NCBI GenBank assembly: GCA_003427395.1
Contig: BFEA01000808.1
Location: 92,233-112,317 of the forward strand
Reading direction: 5' to 3'
DNA length: 20,085 nucleotides
From: Chara braunii
Taxonomy: Eukaryota; Streptophyta; Charophyceae; Charales; Characeae
The notes under the pieces are model-generated. The model was given only the letters and a program-made list of their open reading frames with translations. It had not been told where the DNA came from and searched no databases. A program made the translations under genes and the position numbers. Positions 8,453-17,776 of the stretch are shown here, piece by piece; positions within the stretch are counted from its first letter, which is position 1, and each line of letters starts with the position of its first letter.

Positions 8453-8548
8453 TAAGATGCAAGGCAAGCTGGTATCTTCGCATCCACGTTCCACCTTCAG
8501 ATCGTCAGCTTCGCCCTCGCCCCGGTTTGATGTCATAAGGAGGGGGGG
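8453..8548 (+). other. Second pol-tail fragment between the two LTRs
   Basis: From 8454 the sequence AAGATGCAAGGCAAGCTGG repeats that at 6772, then continues through TCGTCAGCTTCGCCCTCGCC to the polypurine tract. It is 17 bp shorter than the first tail because it lacks one copy of a TCCACGTT-containing duplication present at about 6800-6820. It contains no primer-binding site. It shows that the two LTRs are not the ends of one intact element but a tandem duplication of tail plus LTR. Confidence 0.85.
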
Positions 8549-10116
8549 TGTTACATGCTGCGCCTGCAACAGGCTGCACGCGCCCCCTTTCAGGCCCGTG
8601 ACGTTTTCAGGCCAAAAGCCTGAAAACAAGGGCCTACAGGCCCTGTGTCGTTTCAACCTGAAACCTGAAAACGAGGGCCTACAGGCCCTTTGTCGTTGCA
8701 GGCGAAATCAGGGTCTTTCCGACCCTTAGTATTTTCAGCCTGAAACTGAGGGCGATTTTCAGGCCCTCATCAGTCCGACCCGCCCTGAAACTCAGGCAAC
8801 AAACCAGGGTTTTAACACAGGCCATTTCAGGCCTCTTTTCAAGACAACCCCTGGTTGAGCTTCAACGTCAGGGTCTGGCACGTTTCGGCATTGGCAAGAG
8901 CAGCCTCCTGGACGGGCCAGCACTATATAGGACCAGCCCGCCCTGCAGGCCGGGGGATAGTTCCTAGGTACTTCACAGGCACTTCACGTGCAGTTGAAGA
9001 GGCAGGAGGTAGTCTTCAGGATTCGGCAGCAACACTCTGGAGGAGTGCTGCAGGGGTAGTAGTAGCGTTAGCAGTAGTCTTCAGCGCTGGGCGCTAGTAG
9101 CGTTAGCTGTAGTCTTCAGCGCTGGGCGCCATAGCAGCTAGAGTAGTACTACAGAGAGAGAGATTGGGCGAAGGCCGGAGGGACTTACTTGCAGCGCCAT
9201 CGCTCCAGCTTCGTCCTCGAGGTACCTGCAGCACAGCAGCACCTTCACAGGTTAGTACCTGGCATACGAGAGAGAGAGAGAGTTATTCTTCTTCCTCTTC
9301 TCAGTCCACCATCTCCCTCTCACCCTTTCGTTGTTGGACTTCTTCGCATCAGCAGACTATGAGAGAGAGAGAGAGAGAGCTTAGTGACATTTGGATCCAG
9401 ACTCGACATAGGACTTCAGACATTTTGACAAGGGTTTATTTGGGACTTGTAACGAGACTTGATGTTGACGACTTTCCCATCTCTCCCCTCTTCTTCTACG
9501 TCTGATCCCCTCCTCTTTGTTTGTGCATAAACTGGACCCTGCGCCTCTTCCTGTGTATAGGACCAGGCTCCCTTCACACTGTGTGGTGAGAATGATGTAT
9601 GTCTGGTCTGCGTTGTAACATTGATTGGGCTAGTCATTAGTATTCTAGTATTCTGTTGCGCTATCTTATAGTACACAAAAAAGGTCAGTCCCGGTCAGGT
9701 TAGGACGTGTATCTAAGTCTTCCATTGCGCTGTAAAGCACCATTTTTGTATGTATCAGAATGTACACTGCTTGTTGAGATTTCACTTGCACTGCATTGTC
9801 CATTCAGTCTTTTTTGTCACATTGCGGATCCTCGGTTATTATGTACATCGCCCAACTGGGCATGTACACACACACCAAACTCTACCTCTAAGCTACAGCG
9901 GCTATGGCCGCCTAACCCCTACTAGCTATGAATACTCTATCTTCCTTCGGCCCACTTTATCCTCGGGCATCTGTAGACCAGCTGGCACAAGACGCTAGGG
10001 CAGCGCTTCCGCATGACTCACGCAGGAATGAATGAATGTGTTATGATTCTGGTTGTTCGTTGCCTGAAGGGCAACACTCACTCACATAGACTTCCGAATA
10101 TGCCCATACATACACA
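8549..10116 (+). mobile_element. LTR copy 2 (about 1.57 kb)
   Basis: This is collinear with copy 1 from TGTTACATGCTGCG to CATACATACACA, with scattered substitutions and few indels. The TATA box (8924-8930), the 35-bp tandem duplication (9060-9094, 9095-9129) and the GA runs are all preserved. Many differences are transitions; around 7220 versus 8880, for instance, CA in copy 1 stands for CG in copy 2 in two places. The divergence means the duplication is not recent. The sequence after 10116 (GAAGGAAGG) is new flank. Confidence 0.9.
8924..8930 (+). promoter_or_regulatory. TATA box of LTR copy 2
   Basis: TATATAG in the same context as copy 1. If active it would start transcripts reading out of the element towards 10117. 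Confidence 0.6.
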
Positions 10117-11060
10117 GAAGGAAGGGGAGAGGATAGGAGTATCACATTGCACAGAGAGAGATAAACACAGCGGAAGACTTGACCATGCGATATGACAGGG
10201 TACACTGAAAGTGCAATTCACTCCACTCAATCCTCACAACCAGTCATAGAGAAAAGCCGAGCAAATCACATCTAGGAAACAATGAAACGATGATAGTCCA
10301 AATACTATATTACACTGTTTATTAAACTTAGAGTCTAGAATTGTCAGGATAATTTCAGTACCATAGTGCGTTGCTCAGAGATGAGCAGCGCTTCACTCCC
10401 CAACCCTGATTAGCACCCGTAACACCCCTGGGACCCTGAAACATCAAGCGCCACCCAGATACAGCCTCCTGAGGGAATCGCCACCCTGAAACAAGCCCCT
10501 GTGGCCAAGCGCTACTTAGAGGATGAAGAAGAAGACCAGCGCACAATATCCGATGATGACGAAGTGTCGGAAGACTTCCCGGGAGGAATTCTGCAGCAGC
10601 GCCACCAAACCCTGACAAGATGACCTCTGAGAAGAAGAAGTTGCAGCTATGGCTGCAGGGCAAACCCCCTAGGACCCCACTCCGGAGAAGGGTCCAGCAG
10701 GGCACCCATCTCTCTCGCCTCCAGCAGACCTCGATAACCCAGACCTCTGCCAGCCCCTGCGTGCTGGGAGAGTACAGCGCTGGTCCCAGCTATGGTCGGC
10801 GCTCCGAAGGTCAGGCTATGTCTATCTCCTTCCACGCTGAGACGTCACCATTTCCGGTTTAAGCGTAGCGCAGCAGCGATGTACACGGTACCAACTGCCA
10901 AAAGCCCTGAACCGATGTGCCCAATCTATCTATAGTCTACCGCCAACCTAGACTCGACCTAGACCGGACTGACTTACCGACTGGTACCATATCTGTTTCG
11001 GCCTCTCAGCCTCTGCCGGACCCAGCTACAAGCTATACGACCGTCTATCTATGTTGCACG
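10117..11060. other. Unassigned region with a possible further retroelement remnant
   Basis: The plus frame from 10423 to 10622 is open for 66 codons and includes AKRYLEDEEEDQRTISDDDE, an acidic stretch that reads like protein. The adjoining frame 10620-10862 starts MTSEKKKLQLWLQ and is open for 80 codons. I recognise neither. The motif CCCGTAACACCCC at 10416-10428 resembles the TGTAACACCC start of many plant LTRs, or on the other strand a TGTTAC start like the LTRs at 6884 and 8549. This may be a degraded gag or LTR piece, but I cannot assign it. Confidence 0.3.
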
Positions 11061-11233
11061 CTGGCCGAGGCCGATTTCGGCCTAGGACGCGGCCGTCGGC
11101 CTAGGCCGGGACCCCCCCGGCCGCGGCCGGCCCGGCCGAGTTTTTTCGGCCTTGGTGTCGACCGATCTGGGGGGCGGTTTTCGAAGCGGGCAGCGGGTTT
11201 GGGGTGGGGGGGTGGGGGGGCACCCCCTCAAAA
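11061..11233. repeat. GC-rich low-complexity block with G-run cluster
   Basis: Repeated CGGCCTAGG and GGCCG motifs (11061-11150) form overlapping palindromes. They are followed by G runs at 11169-11174 and 11195-11220 that satisfy a quadruplex pattern, then CACCCCCTC as a short complement. The block abuts the start of homology to the LTR-like family at about 11234 and may mark its truncation point. Confidence 0.6.
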
Positions 11234-11460
11234 TGAGGTTAGCGCGATCAGTGAGGGTCGGCTAACGAGCAAGTTTGGAAGGTGAGTGAGTGTGAGAGTT
11301 GGGCGATCCGAGGAGCTGGTGTCGGGTATGCAGGGTTGACGTGCGGGCCCACGACGGACTGTGGCGCATGGACGAACCTGGCTTGCATGCTCGAACCAAG
11401 TGGGGTGAAAACTCTATGTTCAACTTGGTGCGCGACGACGGACTGCCCGCATCGAGAGTG

Positions 11461-11461
<1 letters not shown>

Positions 11462-11551
<90 letters not shown>

Positions 11552-11552
11552 N

Positions 11553-11627
<75 letters not shown>
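11462..11627. repeat. (GA)n microsatellite with an unresolved base
   Basis: About 165 bp of GA dinucleotides, with N at 11552 where the GA phase breaks. The N probably marks an assembly junction of uncertain length rather than a single unknown base. The equivalent place in the related copy (15596-15611) has only about eight GA units, so the run expanded here. Arg-Glu frames across it are artefacts. Confidence 0.95.
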
Positions 11628-11629
<2 letters not shown>

Positions 11630-12097
11630 AGTTGTGTGGGTGTGGGAGAAGGTTCTTTTCGTTAATCATTTCTTGTCCTTTGTTCCTTTGTATAATTTTG
11701 GATTATGATATGGCCAATTTTATTGCGGCCTTTTTTAACTTCTTTGTAAATCGTCCCGGATTTTCCTTGTCATTTGTATTTTGTATGTATGCGTGGAATG
11801 AATGTGAGTCCCCTTTATTAACGATCTTTTCGGATTATCAATCTTGTTTTGCGATGTCTAATCTTACTCTGCCTACTGATTACTTGCGTGAGCTATACGC
11901 TCATATATGATTAAAAACGCATGATTATGGACGTTTTGGATTTAGTCAAGAGTGCTATAAGCAATTGACGACCCTTTTCTTTCTTTCTTTTTGTCACATG
12001 TATGATATGTGATGATCAGATCTCACCTGACGCCGCAGGGATATGATATTTGCATGCATGTTGAAAGCGATCGACGAGCTGAAACAACCCGTTGTTT

Positions 12098-12210
12098 CTC
12101 ACGTGCACGCTCGCGTACAACCGAGATCTCGAAGAAACCGAGTCGCTACGTACGTGCTCGCCTGCGTGCTCGCCGTTGCTCACGTGCACACTCGCGTACA
12201 ACTGCGATCT
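12098..12210. repeat. Pair of 32-bp direct repeats with CACGTG cores
   Basis: CTCACGTGCAC followed by (G/A)CTCGCGTACAAC occurs at 12098-12129 and 12179-12210 with few differences, 81 bp apart. Each contains CACGTG, the plant G-box core. The spacer holds related GTGCTCGCC motifs, so this looks like a decayed tandem array inside the LTR-like element. Confidence 0.75.
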
Positions 12211-12379
12211 GGAACTCCGTAGGAGGAAGCAGGGGACCAAACTTTCTTAACCGATATGGCTGCGGAATTCCCCTCTTGGAGGTCCAATCGAGAGAGTCTG
12301 AGGAACCCGGAATACCGCGAATACTAGGAAGGTGAAAAACTCAGACGGCGGGGGAACTTAAGAAATCCGGAACAACAAA

Positions 12380-12860
12380 AAAAATTCCCAGAATTAAATA
12401 ATCATTTTAGAGTAAAATTACATTCTAAATTTCAAATTTTCATTCGATCTTAACAAATGTCATTCCAATTTTAAAAATTTCTGTCTTACTTGAAAACTTT
12501 CCTTCCAAGAATGGGGTATCGCTTTTTATTTGAAATGCATGCTAGAGATGGAATGAAAGTCTGGATGAGTTCATTAAATATTTTAATTGGATTGTCATTC
12601 TAAGTAAGGATTTCCAGTCATAAATAGGTTAATCCAATCTAAATGAGAAGATATTTGTTGTAGTAGAATGAAAGTCTAATTAAAACATTTCATAAACTCG
12701 TCCAGACTTTCATTCCATCTTGAACAAATAGATGTAGTTGGAAGGGAAAACTCATATTTAAACGAGAACTTATCAAATTAAATTGGAAATTCTAGAATTG
12801 GACAAATATTGAAATAATAATTTATAAATATGAAGGAGTTTTTTTTTATAGAATTTGTTT
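12380..12860. mobile_element. AT-rich foldback (MITE-like) insertion
   Basis: The base composition drops sharply to AT-rich compared with both flanks. Arms at 12546-12574 and 12692-12720 pair at 27 of 29 positions (core GAATGAAAGTCTGGA). Looser pairing extends outwards, for example CTTTCCTTCCAA near 12497 with TTGGAAGGGAAAA near 12738. A third partial copy, GAATGAAAGTCT, lies at 12666. The flanking homology of the host element resumes at about 12870 and stops at about 12340, so this stretch was inserted. Exact ends and target duplication are not clear. It has no coding capacity. Confidence 0.6.
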
Positions 12861-13728
12861 TCAACTTTCATTTCTCGTGGAAATTTTTCTGTTGAATTTC
12901 CCTGTCTGATAGAAAACAACCGACTATGCGTGGGGGATTTCCAGTGGGCGATAACCAGCGATCCTAGGGGCTCACACTACCCAGATACGGAGAATACTCA
13001 ATACTACATATCCCCGGGCTTCGTTGTTATTACTACCAGCTTCCCTCTCTTCCATCTTCTCCTTCCATATCACAAACTCGTAGTGGTACCGTAAAATTCC
13101 ATAGCTCGCTATTGGCCCAACCCTCCGTGCGAGAACTGCCAACTGTACCAGACACGCCGAACTTCGAGGTCTATCCGGCAAACTCGAACCAAAGCTGAGC
13201 AGCGATTGCACCGCCTCTGCTTATGGCCCGCCCCGCCGGATTTCGAAGCCTGTTACGAGCAGCACCGACAATTGGCCAAACCGCGCGACCAATCACGAAG
13301 GCGAAACCAGAGGCGATGGTGACTTGCCTTTTTGGGTATTTTTAGCTGACGAAGTTTGATTTCGTTGGCAGGGGCAATGTTGTGGGGATTTTGTTCGAGA
13401 ATGCAAGAGTGTTTAAGAGTACCCCGGGATTTTATTTTCACTGCACATGCCCTCTGCCTTACGCTGCACGACATCTGCGGCTTTCCTACTTTGCACAAAC
13501 CACGGGAGGTGGTCTACCTTCCTTCTTATAAGGATTAAAGCGCCAAGTACGACCTTCATATACCCTCCTGCGTTTTTACCCCCGAAACTTGGCACAGGAA
13601 ATCTCAATTCCGACCTAGGACTCCACCCCCACCTTCCAAAAATCCTTGGCACACCCCTTTTTCGCACTTTCAGGCCCCCATCGCACTCCGATCAGGAAGT
13701 CACGCTGGGCGTGAGGTTGGGCGTCACA

Positions 13729-14014
13729 CTCTAGCCTTTGGGGTGACCTGACCAAAGTTTAACCGTGGTTGTAGGTACCAGGGCTAAGCTGAGTCGCACA
13801 CACCCCACTCAGCCCTGAGCAAAGCATATTTGTGCGAGCCTTGCGACCCAGGTACTTCAGGTGCTAGGTACATAAGTTTCCCTTCGAGTCCCATAGGTAG
13901 CCCTATTTTGCATTTCTATCGTTGTGTACACTTGTTGTTACTGCTGTTTGTTGTTAGGTTGTTCACTGTGCACACTGTTATCATTACTACATTTCTTTTT
14001 GTTGATAATGAACC
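13729..14014. other. Unassigned spacer between LTR-like copy and tandem array
   Basis: I see no gene. The sequence starts CTCTAGCCTTTGGGGTG. It contains GTACC and GTTGTT-rich stretches and short frames without recognisable content. Confidence 0.4.
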
Positions 14015-14559
14015 GAACATGCGAGGCAGGCAACCCAACTAATCCTGTGGAGAGCCCCACCAACACAAGAGCCCTACCAGCACCGACCATAGACTGTACT
14101 AAGTCTCACTCTCGTAAACTGCACTAAGTCTCACTCTCATCAACTGTTCCTCTTTCCATGGGGGGTCTATAGGGTCCTAGCTCAAACAAACATTGAACAT
14201 AGGAGGCAGGCAACCCAACCAGTCTTTTAGTGAGCCCCACCGACATAAGAGCCCTAGCAGCACCGGCCATAGACTCTACTAAGCGTCACTCTCATCAATT
14301 GTTCCTCGTTCCATGGGGGATCTATAGGGTCCTAGCTCAAACAGACATCGAACATAGGAGGCAGGCAACCCAACCAATCCTTTGGAGAGCCCCCCCTACA
14401 TAAGAGCCCTACCAGCACCAGCTATAAACTGTACTAAGTCTCACTCTCATCAACTATTCCTCGTTCCATGGGGGGTCTATAGGGTCCTAGCTCAGGCAGT
14501 CTATAGGGTCCTAGCTAAGACAGACATCGAACATAGGAGGCAGGCAACCCAACCAATCC
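14015..14559. repeat. Tandem array of a ~155-bp unit (left part)
   Basis: Units start at about 14015, 14195, 14350 and 14529, each with GAACATAGGAGGCAGGCAAC or a variant. They continue through GAGAGCCCCACC, AAGAGCCCTA, TCTCACTCTCATCAA and TCTATAGGGTCCTAGCTC. The basic period is 155 bp. The first unit is 180 bp because ACTAAGTCTCACTCTC is duplicated. The third is 179 bp because TCTATAGGGTCCTAGCT is duplicated. The fourth unit is cut at ATCC (14556-14559) by the insertion that follows. I see no reading frame of interest. Confidence 0.9.
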
Positions 14560-15333
14560 TGTGACGAACCGATTTCCGCACCGCGTGATTTCGTGTGCGA
14601 TAGCGATGAGGGGTCCTAAGCTGGGAAGGTTGGGCCAATTAAGGGAGATCGGGATTGGAAGGAAATTGCATCGGTACCCTCGCTTCTTCGTCTTTTTGCG
14701 TCCGTTCCTTTCGGATGGCTGGTTCAGGCCCGGGTAAACCCCGAGACGATCGATTGGTTTATTGGTTGTGTGAATAGCGCGCCGTCATACGCGCGATTAA
14801 TGAATGTTGACGTCGTTTCTTTCGTTTCGGTTTTGGACCTTTTAGGTGGGGACATTGTTCGGGAATTTGCTTCGTTCTTTTTGAATTTTCTTTTCGAATC
14901 TTGTCGAGCCCCGATGGCTTTCGGAATTTCAGACTTTCTTTTCGGAGTTTGTGCTTTTTGCTTTTTCCCCATTAAATAGGAATTTAGGAATTTTGTAATT
15001 AGGAATTTCTTCTGGGCCGCGCGACGCTTTTTGCTTACGCGCTTCTTCATGCGGCTGCAACAGAACTCGGTTTGTCGGCGCCTTTAATCGTGTGTGTAAC
15101 TGTAATTTTGGGCGGGCGCCATTGTAACTGTATCTTTTCTTCTTGTGCTTCGTATTTCGCGCTCTCGCTTTCTCTTGCTATGTCTAGCCAGCCCGACGAG
15201 CTGCATGATCGGATCGATGCGTGGAGAGAGACTACGTTTCGCACGTCGCGGCCCCGTCATGCAGAACGAAGGTGTTCCTTCTCTAATCTTCTTTCTAAGT
15301 CTCTGTAATTCCGTGTTCTTCGCGCATGCATGC

Positions 15334-15340
15334 TATAAAT
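15334..15340 (+). promoter_or_regulatory. TATA box of the LTR-like insertion
   Basis: TATAAAT in GCATGCTATAAATTCCGG lies 774 bp into the element. About 92 bp downstream is AGAGGTGAGTAG (15428-15439), a good splice donor that is also present in the other family copy as AAGGTGAGTGAG (11279-11290). This suggests a short leader exon followed by an intron. Confidence 0.5.
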
Positions 15341-16035
15341 TCCGGCTGCACGATTAGTTAGCTCTCTTAACCAGCTGTTGGGAGCTCGGGGTTGCGCGAT
15401 CAGAGAGGATCGACACACGAGCGAAGAAAGAGGTGAGTAGAGCAGGAGTCGGGCGACCCGACCAGCTGGTGCCAAACGCGCGGGGTTGACGAGGGCCTGG
15501 ACGGACTGTGGGCACGAACGAGCCTGACGAGTGAGGGAGGACTAAGTGGGGTGACGACTTCGTGGGTTGGTGCGCGACGAAGGACTGACCGCATCGGAGA
15601 GAGAGAGAGAGGAAGAGGGAGCTGAGGTTGATGGACGCGGATTTGTTGTTTATTTTATCTTTCCCCCCTCCCTGCTTATGTATATGAGTTTTGATTTCAG
15701 CTCAGGGCGATTCGCCCGTTTCTGCTTTTCAAAATTTGTACTCGGCCTTTTCCCTCACACTTGTCTTTGCGATTTCCATCTTGGATATGGTGCGTGAATG
15801 GATTAATGGATGTCGTGTCTGTTGTTTGTCGTTTCCATCTGATCCTTGTCTTCGTTTACCATCTTGATGCATTCGTGAATAGGGTACGAATTTTTGTGTA
15901 ATCGTTAATCCTGTTTTCGTTTCTGCTTATCTTTTGATCGAGTTGTTGGGGTTGTTGCATTTTGCATGCTCGAAAATTGCGGAATGAGAAGGTAATTGGT
16001 TAGCTGTTTGTCCAGAAACCAGTGAACGCCTTGTA

Positions 16036-16217
16036 GGGACGCGCGTAAGTACGGTCTGCTCTGCGCACTTACATGTGTCCCCGCGAAGCGATTCGCGACC
16101 AAACCATACATAACAAGGACGACGAACGACTGGACGGGATCACTCCGCGTCAGCAACGAAGTAATCGTCTCCTGTGAACACGCGTAAGCACGACTCGATT
16201 CGCGCGTCCGTGCTCAC
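16036..16217. repeat. Two related hairpins
   Basis: GGGACGCGCGTAAGTA at 16036-16051 pairs imperfectly with CGCACTTACATGTGTCCC at 16064-16081. A second hairpin has GTAAGCACG at 16184-16192 and CGTGCTCAC at 16209-16217. Both have the arrangement (C)GCGTAAG(T/C)ACG, loop, complement, and they occur within the LTR-like element. Similar GTGC/CTCGCG motifs lie at 12098-12210 in the sister copy. Confidence 0.55.
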
Positions 16218-16993
16218 ACGCGGTGATTGCAATCGGCACAGACCCGCCCTTAGTCATCTCACAGCTCTGCGATGATATGATGACACGCTCCGAGAGCTTA
16301 GAGTCATTGTACCGACCGGAATACTTTACCCCTTGGATAGAAGAAAGCCTTCGACAGAGATTCCCCTGCCAAACAGAAAATCGACTGTGTCCTAGGGAGT
16401 TTCATTGCGCCACTACTAGCGACCCCTGATGCTCTGATTTGCCCACTGCGGACCACACTCACTACTTTATTTCCCCTGGCTTCGTCGTTATCTCCACTAA
16501 CTTCCCTCCCTTTCGTCTTCTTCTCCCGTATCACCAACTCAGGGTCACCCCGTGGAAAGCCATAGCCCCCTACTGGCCCAGCACGCCCTGTGGAAATTGC
16601 CGACAACGCGGCAACCAGAGAACCCCGGGACCATGAGGGCCCGACCAGAACGTACGACGACCGGCGCCACGTGGCAACAACCGACGGACTGACCCATCGG
16701 AACCGCACCCACCCCGAAGGGACTTTTCGATGAATCGCCACCCTCAAAACCGATGGATCGCACGATCTTGAATGACCTGCGCATGCCATCTGCCTTATGA
16801 CCCGAAGTGGTCCGCCCCTTTTTGCCGAGTTGCACAAGTGCCCCCGAAAAACCCTGCCACAGGAGATCTCAGTTCTGACCTGGGACTCCACCCCCACTTT
16901 CCCAAAAATCCTTGGCACACCCCTTTTCGCACTTCCAGGCCCACACTCTACTCCGATCAGGAAGTCGCGCCGGGCATGAGGTTGGGCGTCACA

Positions 16994-17190
16994 ATCCTTT
17001 GGAGAGCCCCACCGACATAAGAGCCCTACCAGCACTGGCCATAGACTGTACTAAGTCTCACTCTCATCAACTCTTCCTCGTTCCACGGGGGGTCTGTAGG
17101 GTCCTAGCTCAGACAGATATCGACCGCGGATTGTACGAAGTCTCACTCTCATCAACCGTTCCTGTTCCACGGGCGAGCTGTCCGTTAGGG
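16994..17190. repeat. Tandem array of the ~155-bp unit (right part)
   Basis: The unit interrupted at 14559 continues here (ATCCTTTGGAGAGCCCC through GTCCTAGCTCAGACAG) to about 17128. It is followed by a degenerate partial unit with TCTCACTCTCATCAACCG and GTTCCACGGG. The array then loses homology. Confidence 0.85.
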
Positions 17191-17776
17191 GAGCCCTTAT
17201 CCTAACCCCTCCCGTGCCTAGTGGCTGACCCCCCCAGATCTCCAGTTAGCAACGGGTCCCCCCTACTCTAATCTTGCCCCAAGAAACCTACCAACACCGA
17301 CCACAGCAATCGCCGACTTTGACGTCCTTTTCCGAGTCAGGCCAACTTAACCTTTTGCCCCGTTTGTTTGGCGGGAAATGACTAGAAAGGTTTCTTCGCA
17401 GGGAGATACGGCGGGGTTCTATAACTTTTCCCGCCTTTTTTTTTCGAGTCCCGCCAACTGGAAGAGGTACTATGGTCTGGGGTCAGGTCAGCTGGTACTC
17501 GTGCGTGGATCTCGCGGAATTTCCACCTAGACCTGGGGCCACCTAGACCTGGGGCAAAGTCCCACTTGCACGGATTAAGAGATTATGGCCGTTGATCGTT
17601 GCTATCTACGGTCAACATCGCTTGATTCGTGTACGTGGGACCTAGCCCCTGAATGAATCTGATTCCGTCCTCAGTCGAGAGTCAAGCCAGCAGCCGGCGG
17701 TATCATCCTGTCGAATCCTGTCGACAGAATCGAGATTCTAGAGTCGAGATTTGAGCAGCAACCACTCGGATAATAA
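17191..17776. other. Gene-free stretch with short repeats and two E2F-like sites
   Basis: CCACCTAGACCTGGGG is perfectly duplicated head to tail (17523-17538, 17539-17554). GCGGGAAA at 17371-17378 and TTTTCCCGCC at 17426-17435 are inverted matches to the E2F consensus TTTSSCGC, about 50 bp apart. GAATCCTGTCGACAGAATC at 17713-17731 is a near-perfect palindrome. The stretch lies upstream of the candidate gene that starts near 18032 and could contain its distal promoter. Confidence 0.5.

Larger units (their letters stand above)
4613..10116 (+). mobile_element. 5'-truncated Ty3/gypsy chromovirus-type retrotransposon with duplicated 3' end
   Basis: On the plus strand the order is the end of RT, RNase H, integrase, chromodomain, polypurine tract (6872-6883), LTR (6884-8452), a second short pol tail with polypurine tract (8453-8548), and a second LTR (8549-10116). 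Integrase after RNase H is the Ty3/gypsy order, and the chromodomain at the integrase C terminus is the mark of chromoviruses. Gag, protease, the RT catalytic palm, the primer-binding site and the 5' LTR are missing from the window. No target-site duplication can be assigned because the left end is lost. Stops and frameshifts in pol show the copy is dead. From memory it resembles abundant Chara elements. Confidence 0.9.
11234..13728. mobile_element. Diverged 5'-truncated copy of the TGTGAC...GTCACA LTR-like family
   Basis: Two blocks are homologous and collinear with the copy at 14560-16993. The first, 11234-11465, matches 15388-15600 and carries GCGCGATCAG, GGTGAGT, GGGTTGACG, GACGGACTG and GTGCGCGACGA. 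The second, about 12870-13728, matches about 16345-16993 and ends GAGGTTGGGCGTCACA like the other copy. The middle is T-rich and weakly similar. The first roughly 830 bp of the family are missing. No protein-coding content is recognised. An AT-rich foldback interrupts it at about 12340-12870. Because it ends in CA after a short inverted terminus, I read it as an old LTR rather than a gene. Confidence 0.65.
14560..16993. mobile_element. 2,434-bp LTR-like insertion, TGTGAC...GTCACA, with target-site duplication
   Basis: The array unit reads CCAACCAATCC up to 14559 and resumes as ATCCTTTGGAGAG at 16994, so the intervening 2,434 bp are an insertion flanked by ATCC (or ATCCT if the shared T is counted). 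The ends are TGTGACGAACC and GGTTGGGCGTCACA, inverted with TG...CA termini. A TATAAAT box lies at 15334-15340, followed by a GGTGAGT donor-like site, a GA run and a T-rich stretch. There is no gag or pol. I read it as a solo LTR or a non-autonomous LTR element; a DNA transposon with short inverted ends is the alternative. Orientation is suggested as plus by the TATA box. Confidence 0.75.

Noticed and set aside
8043-10195. Short frames shared by both LTRs
   Set aside because: They occur in pairs only because the LTR is duplicated; no conserved start, motif or codon pattern.
11299-11910. Arg-Glu repeat proteins across the GA run
   Set aside because: Generated by (GA)n and an N; flanks match a non-coding LTR-like sequence in the sister copy.
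14724-15050. Lys-rich 108-codon minus-strand frame
   Set aside because: Antisense of a T-rich U3-like stretch; no homologous frame or motif.
16304-17035. 243-codon minus-strand frame
   Set aside because: Lies inside the LTR-like element and crosses its end into the tandem array; the equivalent frame is broken in the sister copy.
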